NCBI GenBank assembly: GCA_949752795.1
Contig: OX457061.1
Location: forward strand, 34,352,425 to 34,416,424
Origin: Hyperoodon ampullatus
Lineage: Eukaryota > Chordata > Mammalia > Artiodactyla > Ziphiidae
Direction: 5' to 3'
Length of the DNA stretch: 64,000 nucleotides
Part shown: positions 12,647-27,615 of the stretch, in pieces
How positions within the stretch are numbered: position 1 is the first letter of the stretch
Layout: each line of letters begins with the position of its first letter
Program-made: the position numbers and the translations under genes
The notes under the pieces: generated by a model
Databases searched by the model: none
What the model was told of the DNA's origin: nothing
The model's input: only the letters and a program-made list of their open reading frames with translations

Positions 12647-12852
12647 GGGGCTTCCCTGGTGGCGCAGTGGTTGAGAGTCCGCCTGCCGATGCAGGGGACA
12701 CGGGTTCGTGCCCCGGTCCGGGAAGGTCCCACATGCCCCGGAGCAGCTGGGCCTGTGAGCCATGGCCGCTGAGCCTGCACGTCCGGAGCCTGTGCTCCGC
12801 AGTGGGAGAGGCCACAACAGTGAGAGGCCCTCGTACCGCAAAAAAAAAAAAA
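12647..12852 (+). mobile_element. CHR-type SINE (young form)
   Basis: The full young body from 'ggggcttccctggtggcg' to 'ggccctcgtaccgc' is followed by an A tail. The target duplication is approximately AAAAAAAAGATTAT, at 12633-12646 and overlapping the A tail before 12862. Confidence 0.93.
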
Positions 12853-12892
12853 AAAAGATTATTTTAAAGAATAATCTTTAAAATAATCTTTT
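12853..12892. repeat. Perfect 17-bp AT-rich inverted repeat
   Basis: AAAGATTATTTTAAAG at 12854-12869 pairs with CTTTAAAATAATCTTT at 12876-12891, and one more A-T pair extends the stem. The loop is AATAAT. Related TTTAAAATAATC-like units continue to about 12916. It abuts the tail and 3' target copy of the SINE at 12647. Confidence 0.85.
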
Positions 12893-13244
12893 AAAAATAA
12901 TCTTTTAAAGAATATTAATCTTTATTCAACATTGTAGTGGAAGTTTCAGCCAGAGCAATCAGGCAAGATAAGAAATAAAAGGCACCCAGATTAGAAAGTA
13001 AGGAGTAAAACTATTTCCATTTGCAGAGACATGATCTTATATATGCAAAATCCTAAAGAAGCCACAGAAACTATTAAAGCTATTAAACAAATTCAGCAAA
13101 GTTGCAGGATACAAGATCTACAGGGGTAAATACTCATGACTTTGTATTTGGCAATGGTTTGTTAGGTGGGACACAACACATGGAAATTAAACAAAATACT
13201 TCTGATTAACCAATGTATCAAAGAAGAAATCAAAAGAGAAATCA

Positions 13245-13460
13245 GGGCTTCCCTGGTGGCACAGTGGTTGAGAGTCCGCCTGCCGATGCAGGGGACACGG
13301 GTTCGTGCTCCAGTCTGGGAACATCCCACATGCCGCGGAGCGGCTGGGCCCGTGAGCCATGGCCGCTGAGCCTGCGCATCCGGAGCCTGTGCTCCGCAAC
13401 GGGAGAGGTCACAAACTGTGAGAGGCCCGCGTACCGCAAAAAAAAAAAAAAAAAAAAAGA
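13245..13460 (+). mobile_element. CHR-type SINE (young form)
   Basis: The full body is present with a long A tail. The target duplication is (A/G)AGAGAAATCA at 13234-13244 and 13461-13471. Confidence 0.94.
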
Positions 13461-13525
13461 GAGAGAAATCAAACAGTATATGATCCAAAGAAAATGGAAA
13501 CACAACATATCAAAATCTATGGGAA

Positions 13526-13832
13526 GGGGCTTCCCTGGTGGCACAGTGGTTGGGAGTCCACCTGCTAATGCAGGGGACACGGGTTCAAGCTCTGGTCTGG
13601 GAAGATTCCACATGCTGCGGAGCAACTAGGCCCGTGAGCCACAACTACTGAGCCTGGGCGTCTGGAGCCTGTGCTCCGCAACAAGAGAGGCCGCGACAGT
13701 GAGAGGCCCGTGCACCGTGATGAAGAGTGGCCCCCGCTTGCCACAACTAGCGAAAGTCCTCGCACAGAAACGAAGACCCAACACAGCCAAAAATAAATAA
13801 ATAAACAAATGTGGGGTTTAAAAAAAAAAAAA
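13526..13832 (+). mobile_element. CHR-type SINE (long form)
   Basis: The head is 'ggcttccctggtggcacag' and the extended body has 'gagccacaactactgagcc' and 'acacagccaaaaataaat'. An imperfect duplication AA(T/C)CTATGGGA flanks it. It lies only 65 bp from the preceding SINE. Confidence 0.92.
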
Positions 13833-14052
13833 AACCTATGGGATGCAAAAGCACTTCTAAGAGGGCAGTTTATAGCAATAAATACCTTCATTAAGAAAAA
13901 AGAAAGATCTCAAATAAATAACCTAACTTTATGTAGCTGCTTAATGGGCACAGCGTTTTCCTTTAGGGTGATGAAGATGTCTTGGAACTAGATGGAAGTA
14001 ATGGTTGCACAACACTGTGAATGTACTAAATGCCATTTTAAAATGGTTAATG

Positions 14053-14270
14053 GGCGCTTCCCTGGTGGCGCAGTGGTTGAGAGTCCGCCTGCCGATGCAG
14101 GGGACACGGGTTCATGCCCTGGTCCGGGAGGATCCCACATGCCGCAGAGTGGCTGGGCCCGTGAGCCATGGCCGCTGGGCCTGCGGGTCCGGAGCCTGTG
14201 CTCCGCAACGGGAGAGGCCACAAACAGTGAGAGGCCCGCGTACCACAAAAAAAAAAAAAAAAAAAAAAAA
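14053..14270 (+). mobile_element. CHR-type SINE (young form)
   Basis: The full young body has an A tail of about 28 bases. The target duplication is AA(T)GGTTAATG, just before 14053 and at 14271-14281. The long uninterrupted tail suggests a very recent insertion. Confidence 0.93.
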
Positions 14271-14405
14271 AAAGGTTAATGATTAACTTTATGTTATATG
14301 AATTAAACCTCAATTAAAAATGCAAAAAAGGGGGGTGGAAATGGTCTAACAATCTAAAATATTTTAAAGAAATTTATTTTCTGTTCAGAAAATACCACCA
14401 ATTTA

Positions 14406-16306
<1,901 letters not shown>

Positions 16307-16667
16307 TTATACAAAACTTGCAAGCATCTACATAGCAAAAGAGCTGTGGATACAACACAGATGACGGTTGGTGGTGCTAAAAGGAGTGTGCATAGGTTTT
16401 CCTCCTCTGCTTAGATAAATCAAGCTTGGAAATAAACAGGTTTGAAATCCCATGCAGTGATATTATTTAAATCTTTAACAAAAAATACATAAATATAGTT
16501 TTAATTTAAGATATGTTAAAGTTCAAAAACTATTATATGCATAAAGATACTTACGATAAAATATTCAATTTTTAAGCCATGGATTTAAATTAAGCCCTTC
16601 ACCTGTGGAATTCTTAAAGTTTTCTCTGTAGATTAATATTTACAAAAGAAAAGAAAAAACAAGAGCG

Positions 16668-16795
16668 AATTCCCTGATGGTACAGTGGGTAGGACTCCGT
16701 GCTTCCACTGCCAGGGCCCCAGGTTCCATCCCTGGTCAGGGAACTAAGATCCCGCAAGCCGGTGTTACTATGAAAAGAATTTTTTAAAAGCTAAA
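16668..16795 (+). mobile_element. Short tRNA-derived SINE (CHR-related)
   Basis: The head 'gaattccctgatggtacag', the B-box region 'ccaggttccatccctggtc' and 'actaagatcccgcaag' define a diverged short copy. The tail is eroded. Confidence 0.75.
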
Positions 16796-17564
16796 AAGAA
16801 GGCAGCCAGCTGAAGTGTGACCCTGCTGAAATAATCTTGGTAACAGATGGTTAGAGTCCAGTTATACTCAGTTGAAGAAGTGTAGCTGAAAAAAATATTA
16901 CCAGAGGAAGAAACAGCGAGACTTGAGAACAGAAGAAACAGCCAGGGTCCCTCTCCTCAGTTTTCCCTACAGTTAAACTAAATGACTCTAGTAATCACAA
17001 AGCATCCTACACAGAAACTCTCTAATAACCTCATATTTTAACAGAACATACACAAAAGATGGAAAGAATACATAGCCTAGAACAAACGTGAGCACCAAGA
17101 ATTTATTAAAACAACATGAACCTTGAAAAAAAAATAGGCAAATTAAAACAAAAAAAGGACTTTATGCTGTAATTCAGAGAATGAAGAAAGAGGAACTGAT
17201 ATGGTTACTACAAAAGCCAGAAAAAAACTACCTCCTACTTTATTTTGATCATATCTTCAAAATACTCTTCGGGTCTTAAAAATGTTTATAGCTTCAGACC
17301 TGAGAATTCAGCTTTGGGACCTTACTAAATAATGATAAATTCTGAAAAAGGGTTAAAAATAAAGAAGCTCATTATAGACTAATTTAGAACACTGAAAAGT
17401 TGATAACCTAAAAGTTCAATAACTGGGAAGTGGTTAACTCTGGATGAGTCACTCAGTAAAATGTTATGCAATCATTAAAACAGGCTTCTTTAAACAAAGA
17501 CTATATAACTTAAAACATTCCTAAGATATTATTAAGGAAAAAGCAAAATTAAAAAAACACATGT

Positions 17565-17770
17565 GGGGCTTCCCTGGTGGCGCAGTGGTTGAGAGTCCAC
17601 CTGCCAATGCAGGGGACATGGGTTCGTGCCCCGGTCTGGGAAGATCCCACATGCTGCAGGGCGGCTGGGCCTGTGAGCCATGGCCGCTGAGCCTGTGCGT
17701 CCGGAGCCTGTGCTCCTCAATGGGAGAGGCCACAACAGTGAGAGGCCCGTGTACCGCAAAAAAAAAAAAA
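17565..17770 (+). mobile_element. CHR-type SINE (young form)
   Basis: A complete young body with an A tail. The 14-bp duplication AAAAAAACACATGT is perfect at 17551-17564 and 17771-17784. Confidence 0.95.
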
Positions 17771-18169
17771 AAAAAAACACATGTGACATGAGTATATCTA
17801 CTGTATGGTGGAGGAGGGGGAGGAAATGTACTAAAAAGTTGTATTTAGGTGATAAGATTTTGTTTTTCCCTTTTCCTTTTCTCTATATTTTCCAAATTGC
17901 CTTTAATGAGCACTAGTTCTTTTATAATGAAAAGGATATTAAAATATTTTTCTTCAAGCAACTAATAAGATGAAATATTAAAGAGATCTTAAGCCCCAGA
18001 TATATGAGCACATGGGAAGTGAGACTACAGCTGCTTCCAAAAAGTTCAAGCTTGTAGGACCATACAAATTTAACCCTGGGAATTTAGAGAATTTGAGATA
18101 TGACAGAGATAGAGCTCAGAACAAAATCTGAGTGTAGTAACAGTACACTTATGTAACACTTTGCCTTGT

Positions 18170-18810
18170 TCTAATACTTTAAACACATGAACTCATTTAA
18201 TCCTCATAACCCCAGGAAAAAAGTACCATTATCACTCCCATTTTAGAGATGAAAGAAACTGATACTTCAGAGAAGTGACTTGCACAAGGTCACACAGCTA
18301 AAAAGTGACAGAGTCGGGAAAGTTGGGTTCAAGGCCTTTGGGGCAGCAGACTTAGCCTTGGACAGGCAGCGAGACGGGAGGAAAATCCAGGTAGAAAGAC
18401 AGCCAAGGCCAAAAAGCTTCGAAAGGATACCACCCAATCAGTATCTTAAAGATGGAAGAGAAATAAGCCAGAAGTCTCTCTTCTAGAACCCTGTCCTCCT
18501 GCCTCCAGGGGACATGGGTTCAATCCCTGGTCAGGGAACTAAGATCCCACATGCTGCAGGGCAACTAAGCCCGCGCACCTCAACTAGAGAGAGAAAACCT
18601 GCACGCCACAACTAGAGAGAAGCCCGTGCACCACAACGAAAGATCCCGCATGCCACAACGAAGATCCCGCGTGCTGCAACTAAGACCCGATGCAGCCAAA
18701 AAATAAAACATAAATAAATACTATTTTTTTTTAAAAGAAAAAAAAAAGAAGTGACAGAGTCAGGATTAGAACCCAGAAACGTGGCTCCAGAATCTGCTTT
18801 CTTAACAATA
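18170..18810 (+). repeat. MIR SINE split by a later insertion
   Basis: The MIR core is read at 'cattttagagatgaaagaaac', 'cttgcacaaggtcacacagc' up to 18315. The MIR continues at 18749 with 'aagtgacagagtcaggatta' and 'gaacccagaaacg'. The 433 bases between are the insertion described at 18316-18748. Confidence 0.85.
18316..18748 (+). mobile_element. Chimeric retro-insertion: non-SINE 5' part plus CHR-like SINE 3' part
   Basis: The insertion is bracketed by the 13-bp duplication AAGTGACAGAGTC (18303-18315 and 18749-18761) within a MIR. The first 175 bases or so (18316-18490) do not look like any CHR head. From about 18495 the sequence is CHR long-form body ('gggttcaatccctggtcag', 'atgcagccaaaaaataaa') with an A-rich tail. 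The normal SINE 5' head is missing. This suggests that one integration carried a fused RNA or involved template switching during reverse transcription. Confidence 0.65.
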
Positions 18811-21800
18811 AGGAGAATAAAAGGTAGTGCCAGAAAAATAAAGAGGAAAAGCTGCTCCAGTATTCACAAGGGAAAATAAAAACAGTTGATTTTGAGGACT
18901 ACAAATTGCTGAAATTTAAAAAGAAAATGATCCTCAGCAAGCGGATGGTCTTCAGCAGTAGGCTACACAGGGGTAATCAGCCCTGCCTTATTAAACATGT
19001 AGTCAGTAATTTAGGTGAAAGACTAGAAGGCATATTAGCCGAACTTGTAGATTACACAAAATTGGGAATAGTCAATATAAATGATTCAAAAAGATATCCT
19101 GAAATTAGAACAATGGGCTAATCAAATAAGATTAAATTTAATAGAGAGAAATGCAAAGTTCTGCTTTTAGGTTCAAAACTCATCTATACGAGTATAGAAT
19201 GGGAAGAGGATAGCTGGTCAGAAATGTAACTGGTATGAGTGCCTATTAATAAAAGTACAATACATCAGGGAAAGTGATTGTTTCAGTGACTTACACTACC
19301 AAACCACATCGGCAATAAAATTCAGACTGGGAAAGGAAATGGAAATCACAACATAGGAGATACAGATACAGCTGGGGGGAAAACCTGTTCAGCTTAGAAA
19401 AGAGAAGGAAATAAGATTTGATAGCTATCTTCAAATAGCTGGGGAAATGTCATCTGAGAGAGGGACAGACAATTTTCTGTGGTTCTGAGGGCAGAAATAA
19501 TAGGTGGAAATTAGGAAGCAACATATTTCAGCTTTATATAATAAATTTTTCTAATAAACTGTGGATGTCTATAAAGGGAATGAGCTACCATCGCTAAAAG
19601 TCTGAGCAAAAGCTGACTGGAAGTCAGGCATGACAAAGTAGGAGAGTGTGCCCTCAGTGAGAAGCTGAACTAGAGGATCACAGAAGGATATACTTTCAGA
19701 TTTTAAGCCTATGATACTTTTCAACCAGTCTCCAAGAAGTTTTTGTTTCTTATCTGTATTCATAAGGAATGAGTATCACTTGCAGAGGAAAAAAATGAGA
19801 GACTGCATACTTCAGATTTTTTCAAAGAAACTCATGATCTAAAGAGAGGTATGTGTTTTCACCCAGTAAACCTGAAACTCACAGACAACCTCATTTCAGT
19901 TTAAAAGAACAACTTATTAAATATACTCCCCAACTCCACTTCTACAAATTTGGTTTACAGAAGAACTACACACTGTGCAGATATAAAAATGTTCACTGTG
20001 GCAGTTTAAAATATTAAACAAACAAATTAAATATAACAAATTAAATGTCATTTTATAGGAGACTGTTTAAATTATGGATCTCCAAAAATGAAATAATTAT
20101 TCAGACTTTCAAAAGTGTGATAAATAACTTTATTCAATGACACAGTGTAAATTTATGCATATGTAAATTTATAATGGTGAAAATATACTCACCACAATGT
20201 TAAAAAATATTGTCTCTGAATGGTTGGATTTCAGGGGGTAAGTTGCATCTCTACACTTTTCTTCAAGTATTGAATTTTCTTCTAAGAGTAGTATTATGTT
20301 TATAAATAGTAAATGTCTTTTACTTAAAAAAAAATCTTTTGACTTTTTTTTCAGTATTTTCAAGAGTTTCCTCAGAAAAAATTCACAGAATATTACTGGT
20401 TGAAAAAGTATGGCCATTTATAAAAACACTTTAAAGTTTCTATTAAACCATTATGATTTTACAGTTACCAATGTTTAAAAATGTTTATCAGATACTAATA
20501 CAAATTCAGTGCTAAAATAATTTGGTAGGAACACTTTCTAAAAGGCATCCAGAAAAAAAAAACTATAGACTACGCTACTATTAAAATGAAAGAAGTATAT
20601 CTGAAAGTACTATCAAGGAAAGATATCCACAATACAATGATAATGAAAGAGCAATGATAAAAGAAAGAGAATTTTATACATATATATATAATTTTTGTTT
20701 TAAAAAACAAAACCCCTATACTTTATACAGTCACATAGGTGTAGAAATAAATTTAGAAGGCTATTCACCAAACAGTTAACAACAGTGACATCTATACGGT
20801 GGGAAGAGAAAAGAGACAATTCACTTTTACCATATAAACTTACATGCTGCTTAAATTTTTTTATATATATAACAAGCATGTTTTTTTACTTGAGTCAATA
20901 TTTTAAATCGCTAAATATTCTTTTACTGAAATTAAGGATTTGTACATTCAAATTTCATACATAATTTCCAGTATGGATTCCTATAAGTGTGCCTTTATGA
21001 GAGCTTTTTATTTCTGTCTCTCTCTGAGAGATATGTTTAGCCTCTGAGAAAACCTGTTCAAGTATGAATTTTCTTCCAGGAATAAATCAATGAGCCACAG
21101 TTTAAACAGAAGAAGGTATACTTTCCCAAACTATGTTCTTCAGAGCAATGTGTCTGTGCTTTTCAAAATATACATTCAATACTCATTTTAAAGCACCAAT
21201 GTGTGCTAGATACTAAAGACTGTCCATAAAAACTGTCAACATTTATTTAGCACTACAAGTAAAGCAAACTAATAAACAATCACATTTTCCTTTCATTTGA
21301 CTTATTAACCACATATACTTTTCTGATTAAATAAGATATTAAATGCATAAAACATAAGTAGACTTTGCCCTGTTGACCATGTCTTTGTTTTATTTATTGT
21401 CATCTGGGTATTAACTGGAAAAGCAACTTGGCTTGCTTCTATTGCATGATTTTGCAGCACAGTTTCCTAAGTCTTTTACAGAGAGAATAAAACTACTGAT
21501 TTCTTCCCAACTTATGGAGCCACAGCCCTAATCAGCTACTGCTTCAGGTACTTCATTCTCCTTTAAAACTTCATTCTCCTTTATTCTAATTTGAAAACTT
21601 TGTTCTCTTCATGGTGTGGCAACTTAAGAGTCAAGACTCTTTTATAATCAAAGTCTTTAAGTGAGAAAGAACCTAAGTACTGGAAACTTTCCTCCTTACT
21701 GTTGTCAGGCAAGTAAAACATCCCAGGAGTAGGCCTGGCCGGCTGGCTAATGTGCATTTCCCAAGAGCCTTGCTGGCAGTACTACCAAACTCTGGGGATC

Positions 21801-21943
21801 TGTAAAACTGAATATCCAGGAACCTTAGAAATCATCCCCACACTTCACGCAACTAGAGCTGAGTAGCCCAGAGACGGGCCCTGGTCTGTCCAAGGTCACA
21901 AAGCAAGCTACTAACAGAGCTCAGTTTAGAATTTACACTCTTA

Positions 21944-21944
<1 letters not shown>

Positions 21945-21977
<33 letters not shown>

Positions 21978-22167
21978 GGTACGCGGGCCTCTCACTGCTG
22001 CGGCCCCTCCCGCCGCGGAGTACAGGCTCCGGACGCGCAGGCTCAGCGGCCATGGCTCACGGGCCCAGCCGCTCCGCGGCATGTGGGATCCTCCCGGACC
22101 GGGGCACGAACCCGCGTCCCCTGCATCGGCAGGCAGACTCTCAACCACTGCGCCACCAGGGAAGCCC
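21945..22167 (-). mobile_element. CHR-type SINE (young form)
   Basis: It is inverted with a T run of about 30 bases, a body 'gcggtacgcgggcctctcac', and an end 'accagggaagccc'. The perfect duplication TACACTCTTAT lies at 21934-21944 and 22168-22178. It interrupts an old MIR-like fragment (about 21850-21930). Confidence 0.95.
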
Positions 22168-25100
22168 TACACTCTTATTTTTCAGCCACTGTTCCTTCCA
22201 CTTCATGCTTCTTTATAAAGTAAAATGGAAACAATGTGATCAGAGACCATGGAGAAAACAAATCTATTACTACTGCAAAAACTGTAAATGTCTTCAAAAC
22301 GTTCTAACAAGTCTGAACTAAAGGAGAGAGGAAGACCCAAAACACTCCCAGCAAAGAAAAATGGTGGAGCAGGAAGGCTAGATTTTTAGATTTATCTTGA
22401 CAGCTCTACACCAAGGAAAGATGCCAAGGACCCTAAGGACTGAGTTATATGTGAGTTTGCTGCAACAGATGATTTTTTTTAAGTGTTTAGAAATCACTAA
22501 GTCAGTACAACATTCTAATATATTTGAAACCGTTTTAAAAAATTGCTCACATCATGGATGGTTACTCTTTCACTTGCAAGCAGGATGGAGAATTAGCAGA
22601 AAAGAGCTAGGAGACTGAAGGAACCCCAAAGTGAGGTGAATAGGACCTGAACTGTTAGGATAAACTGGTAACAAAGGAAAACACAGGTAGTAAAGACATT
22701 ACAAAGGAAAACGGGATAGGACTTGGAAATAACAGATACAAGGATAAGAGAGATGACTAAGATTTCTAGATGACTAGAATCCAGGGGCCTTTGGGGGAAT
22801 ATGTGTGGTTAGTCCAATCCTGATATTCTTCTATTTTTTTTCCTGAAAACTAAAATCAATTTATACTATAAATAAATAAACACAATGTATTGGGGGAAAG
22901 CTTTTAAAAATCTTTGTTGAAGGTTTTGATGACAAAGGGCCTTCAACTGCTGATAGGTCTGTTGAGTATCATTCACTGACAGAATGAACAGATCAATCTC
23001 TAAATCTCACCTGTGAAATTCCTCCCTCCTACTTCACATGACTGTTGTAAGAATGAAATAACACACATACATGAAAGCGCCTACCAGTACATGGTAGATG
23101 CTCAAAAGCTGGATCTTAAATGCATGAATTGTCAGCTCTCCAAAATGTAGATTTCCTTAAATTCACTTTTCTCTCTACCTCCCCCAGCCATACCTCTCAG
23201 CAGCAGCAGGCTCCAATTTACAGGTTGTTTAGAAAGCATAAAGACTCTTTTTCTATGACAGGCAGCCCTTCTTGGGCTCACAAAACCAAACCAGCTGTGA
23301 ACTATGATAGAAAAGTTATAGAGAGGGCGCTCTGCCCAGTCACATGACCTTTCACTTCTTGTCAGGCCTTAATCAGCACTCCTGACTGAGAAGTGAGCAC
23401 TCCCCATCTCCGCTTCCCAGGTACACTTTTAGCTCACCTCCATCCAACCACCCACTCCTAAGAACTGTTTCAAGAAAACACAGCCGCAAGTTTCTCTCCA
23501 ACTCAGATCAACCTCATTTTAGGCTCCCTACTCACTTCTAATTAACTCATACTGTGTCTTTTATAATGGGTTTTTTTACCCCTTCCTCCCTTGCCCCCAT
23601 CGCTTTAGGCAAACAGCTGAGTTTCAAGCTTTTTCAAAATTATTAATTGGCTTGACCTTCCTTCCCCTCTTCTAACCTAATCAATCTTGGCCCTTCTCTT
23701 CTGCTCATCCACAACCCATTCAAGGGTACGTAAATAAAATACAAGGAAGGGGGGTTTATCTTCAGTAAAAAGATATTCATAGCTCTATACACGGAGCTGC
23801 AGGCACTTTTCCACAATTATTCAATTCCTCATCTCTTTCCACTATCTGAGAGGGACTGGCAGAAATGCCCCAGTTTCTGCTAATCATGGCAATTAACCCT
23901 TGTATTCAATTCTTACTTTACTATGAAAATACAGTGTTCATATATGCTAGGGCCTTCTTTCCTAATTTCCTACAGTTTGGTAGATATGCTACTTGGTCTT
24001 GCCTACAGTAATTACAGTAAACTGCATTATCAACAGTCAAAAATGTTAGCAGAATCTGGAAATATGTCTGAATTTGACAAGATTGAATCTCTTGAGGATA
24101 GGAATCAAGTTATAGTAATCTTTATATTTCTTAACAGCATATAGTACTCTGCCTTCTATGTAAGAGGCATTCAGTCCACTTAACTGAACTGTGAAACAAC
24201 AGGTAAAGGAGAAATAACATGGAACTGGGACTCCATAAAGTGAAGCCTGGGCTTGTTCAAAGTCTGAGCGACTTTGGGACCATCACATTCTCCGGATCTC
24301 AGAAACCTCTCCTGAAGAGCGCCAGGCAAGCAGGCAAGAAAGAGTAGGATCACTTTCACCTGACAATCTGTCAAGCCTCAGGAGGTGAAACAGGGTGCTT
24401 CCACATCCCTCCCTCCTACCACAACTGAAATAACCAGGCCTCTTGGAGGCCAAGGATTCTGTCTGATAACCTAGCAGTTACACACACAAGGAGCATCCCA
24501 AAATTATGGATGAGGTGCTCCCCAATACCTTGCAATACCCTGCTGGCCCATAATTGGTGGGTAATGAACATTTATCTGTGTGTCTGTCATCTCCATAAGA
24601 ATATGCTCACATATGATTATGTGTGCCTTGAACACAGAGCCTGCACCTTACTCCGTTTAAAGCCCTCACAAAGCCCAGTACCTAACAACATACTCAACCA
24701 ACTTTTAACTTGAACTGAGAGGTTGTATGGATAGAGCAAGAGCAGACAGTTCTGGAATCAATCACCAACTCTAGCAATAACCTCAGGCAAGTCAAAACCT
24801 TGCTTGACAGATAAAGGGAATTATTTTGCAACTTGATATCAAGGTGCATTGAACACTGACAAAAGTGAATAAATTTATTTTTAAATGGTACTGCTTATTG
24901 ATGAAATAGCATTCTTATGCATTAAACATCCACTTGTTTTTAACAGCCCCCAGTGAAATATTTGGATCATTAACTGGTCTACAATCTGGTCTGAGTTAGG
25001 AAATGTGTCACTAGATTATGCTTGAAATCCCTTCCAACTCTCAAGCTCCGTGATTTTCCAAGAATAAGCTCAGATGATGCAAGAATCACAAATATACCTT

Positions 25101-25639
25101 TCCTTCACCCAGTCTGCCTAAGTAATCCAGGCGGGAGGAGATGTTGCACAGCAGTCCCTGCACAACGTTAAGTAGTTCCCAAGAACAGACTGTGGTGAGA
25201 AAGAGGCCCACGAGGCTCAGCAACCAGGTAGGTACCTTGCACAAAGTACACTGAAATCACCTGAACTGAGAGGCAGCTCTGAACTATTAAGAAAGATTTG
25301 CTCTAGGACTTGAGAAACTTGCGTCAACCAGTGCCCTCTTTGTGCCCAACTAGCCCTAGCCTGGTAAGAAGTCACCTCTCCTATCTGTAGGATGACAGGC
25401 TGGACTAGGATCTCTAAGGTCCCTTCCAGGAAAGTCCCACGTGAGCAGAAGTAAGATGCTGAAGCACCCACTCTCCCTGACCAGAAGTAAATTCATGTCC
25501 ACCTGCCGATGCACTGAAGCCCCTACCTGCAAAGGGGAACAGCGATTCCTCACAGGGCACACGCCCCGCTAAGTGGTTCCGTTAGGACGGGGGCGGGGAA
25601 CGGGGAGACTGTTTCAAACCACACCCGCCCTCACTTTGG

Positions 25640-26670
<1,031 letters not shown>

Positions 26671-27069
26671 GAATCCAGGTAACAGGTTTCTAGGCTCAGC
26701 ATCTTAGAAGAGGCAAAAAACAAACAAACAAGCTAACTCCCCCTTCCCAACAATTAAAGTGTTATAATAGTCACAAACTGAGGGGAAAAATGTCAGATAA
26801 TCTTTCCGAAAAACACCCTGAACTGTCATTAAAACAACCCAAAACAAAACAAACGAAAAAAGCAACACGCCTCACTCACTGGTTAATGTCAATTTTGGGG
26901 GAGGCGGAATCCCCAAAGAGGCACGATGTTAACAGATTGAAAACCCAGGCTGCACATTAGAATCCGTGGGGGAGTACTTATGAAAGACCGATCACCAGAT
27001 TCTATTTTATTGATTTATTTAATAAACACAAAGTGTGTGCTCTGGTGTGCTTGGCAGGATTTTTAAATA

Positions 27070-27290
27070 GCAATTACCATATGGCAGACCCTGTTATAAA
27101 TGTCTCATCCCCATTAACTCATTTGATCCTTAGAACAACCCTACAAGGAAGGCGGTGTTATTATCCCCACTTTACAAAGAGGAAAACTGAGACACAGAGA
27201 AGTTAAGTACCTTGCCAAGGTACACAGCTAGTAAGTGGCAGAGGCAGGATTCAAACTCAGAATCTGGCTCCTAAGTCTATTCTTACGTAC
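27070..27290 (+). repeat. MIR SINE
   Basis: A well-preserved core: 'ttattatccccactttacaa', 'actgagacacagagaagtta', 'acagctagtaagtggcagag', 'aggattcaaactcag'. Confidence 0.85.
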
Positions 27291-27469
27291 TATGTTAATT
27301 AATTGGTCTGACAAGGGATCCTTTTAGCATATTTTTTAAAGCTCTTCAGAAGACTCTTAGGTGCAGCTACTGGAACTAAGAGAAATGAAGGCTGAAGCAC
27401 CAGAAACTCACTAGACTTACATTTATATGGCCTAACGCAAGGCTGGGTTCCTACAGGATTTTGCTCACC

Positions 27470-27615
27470 CCTCTATGGTTGTACTTACTACACTACAGTC
27501 AAAGTCAGAGATTCTCATGGGTTTGCTTCATTTCTGTGTCCCCAGCGCCTGACACAGCATGGGCCATTTATAGTACAAGTTCAGTGTTTGCTGAGCAAGT
27601 GAACGGATGATTTGC
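27470..27615 (+). repeat. L2-like LINE 3' fragment
   Basis: 'tgtgtccccagcgcctgaca' followed by 'agttcagtgtttgctgagc' matches the L2 3' end pattern. Confidence 0.55.
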
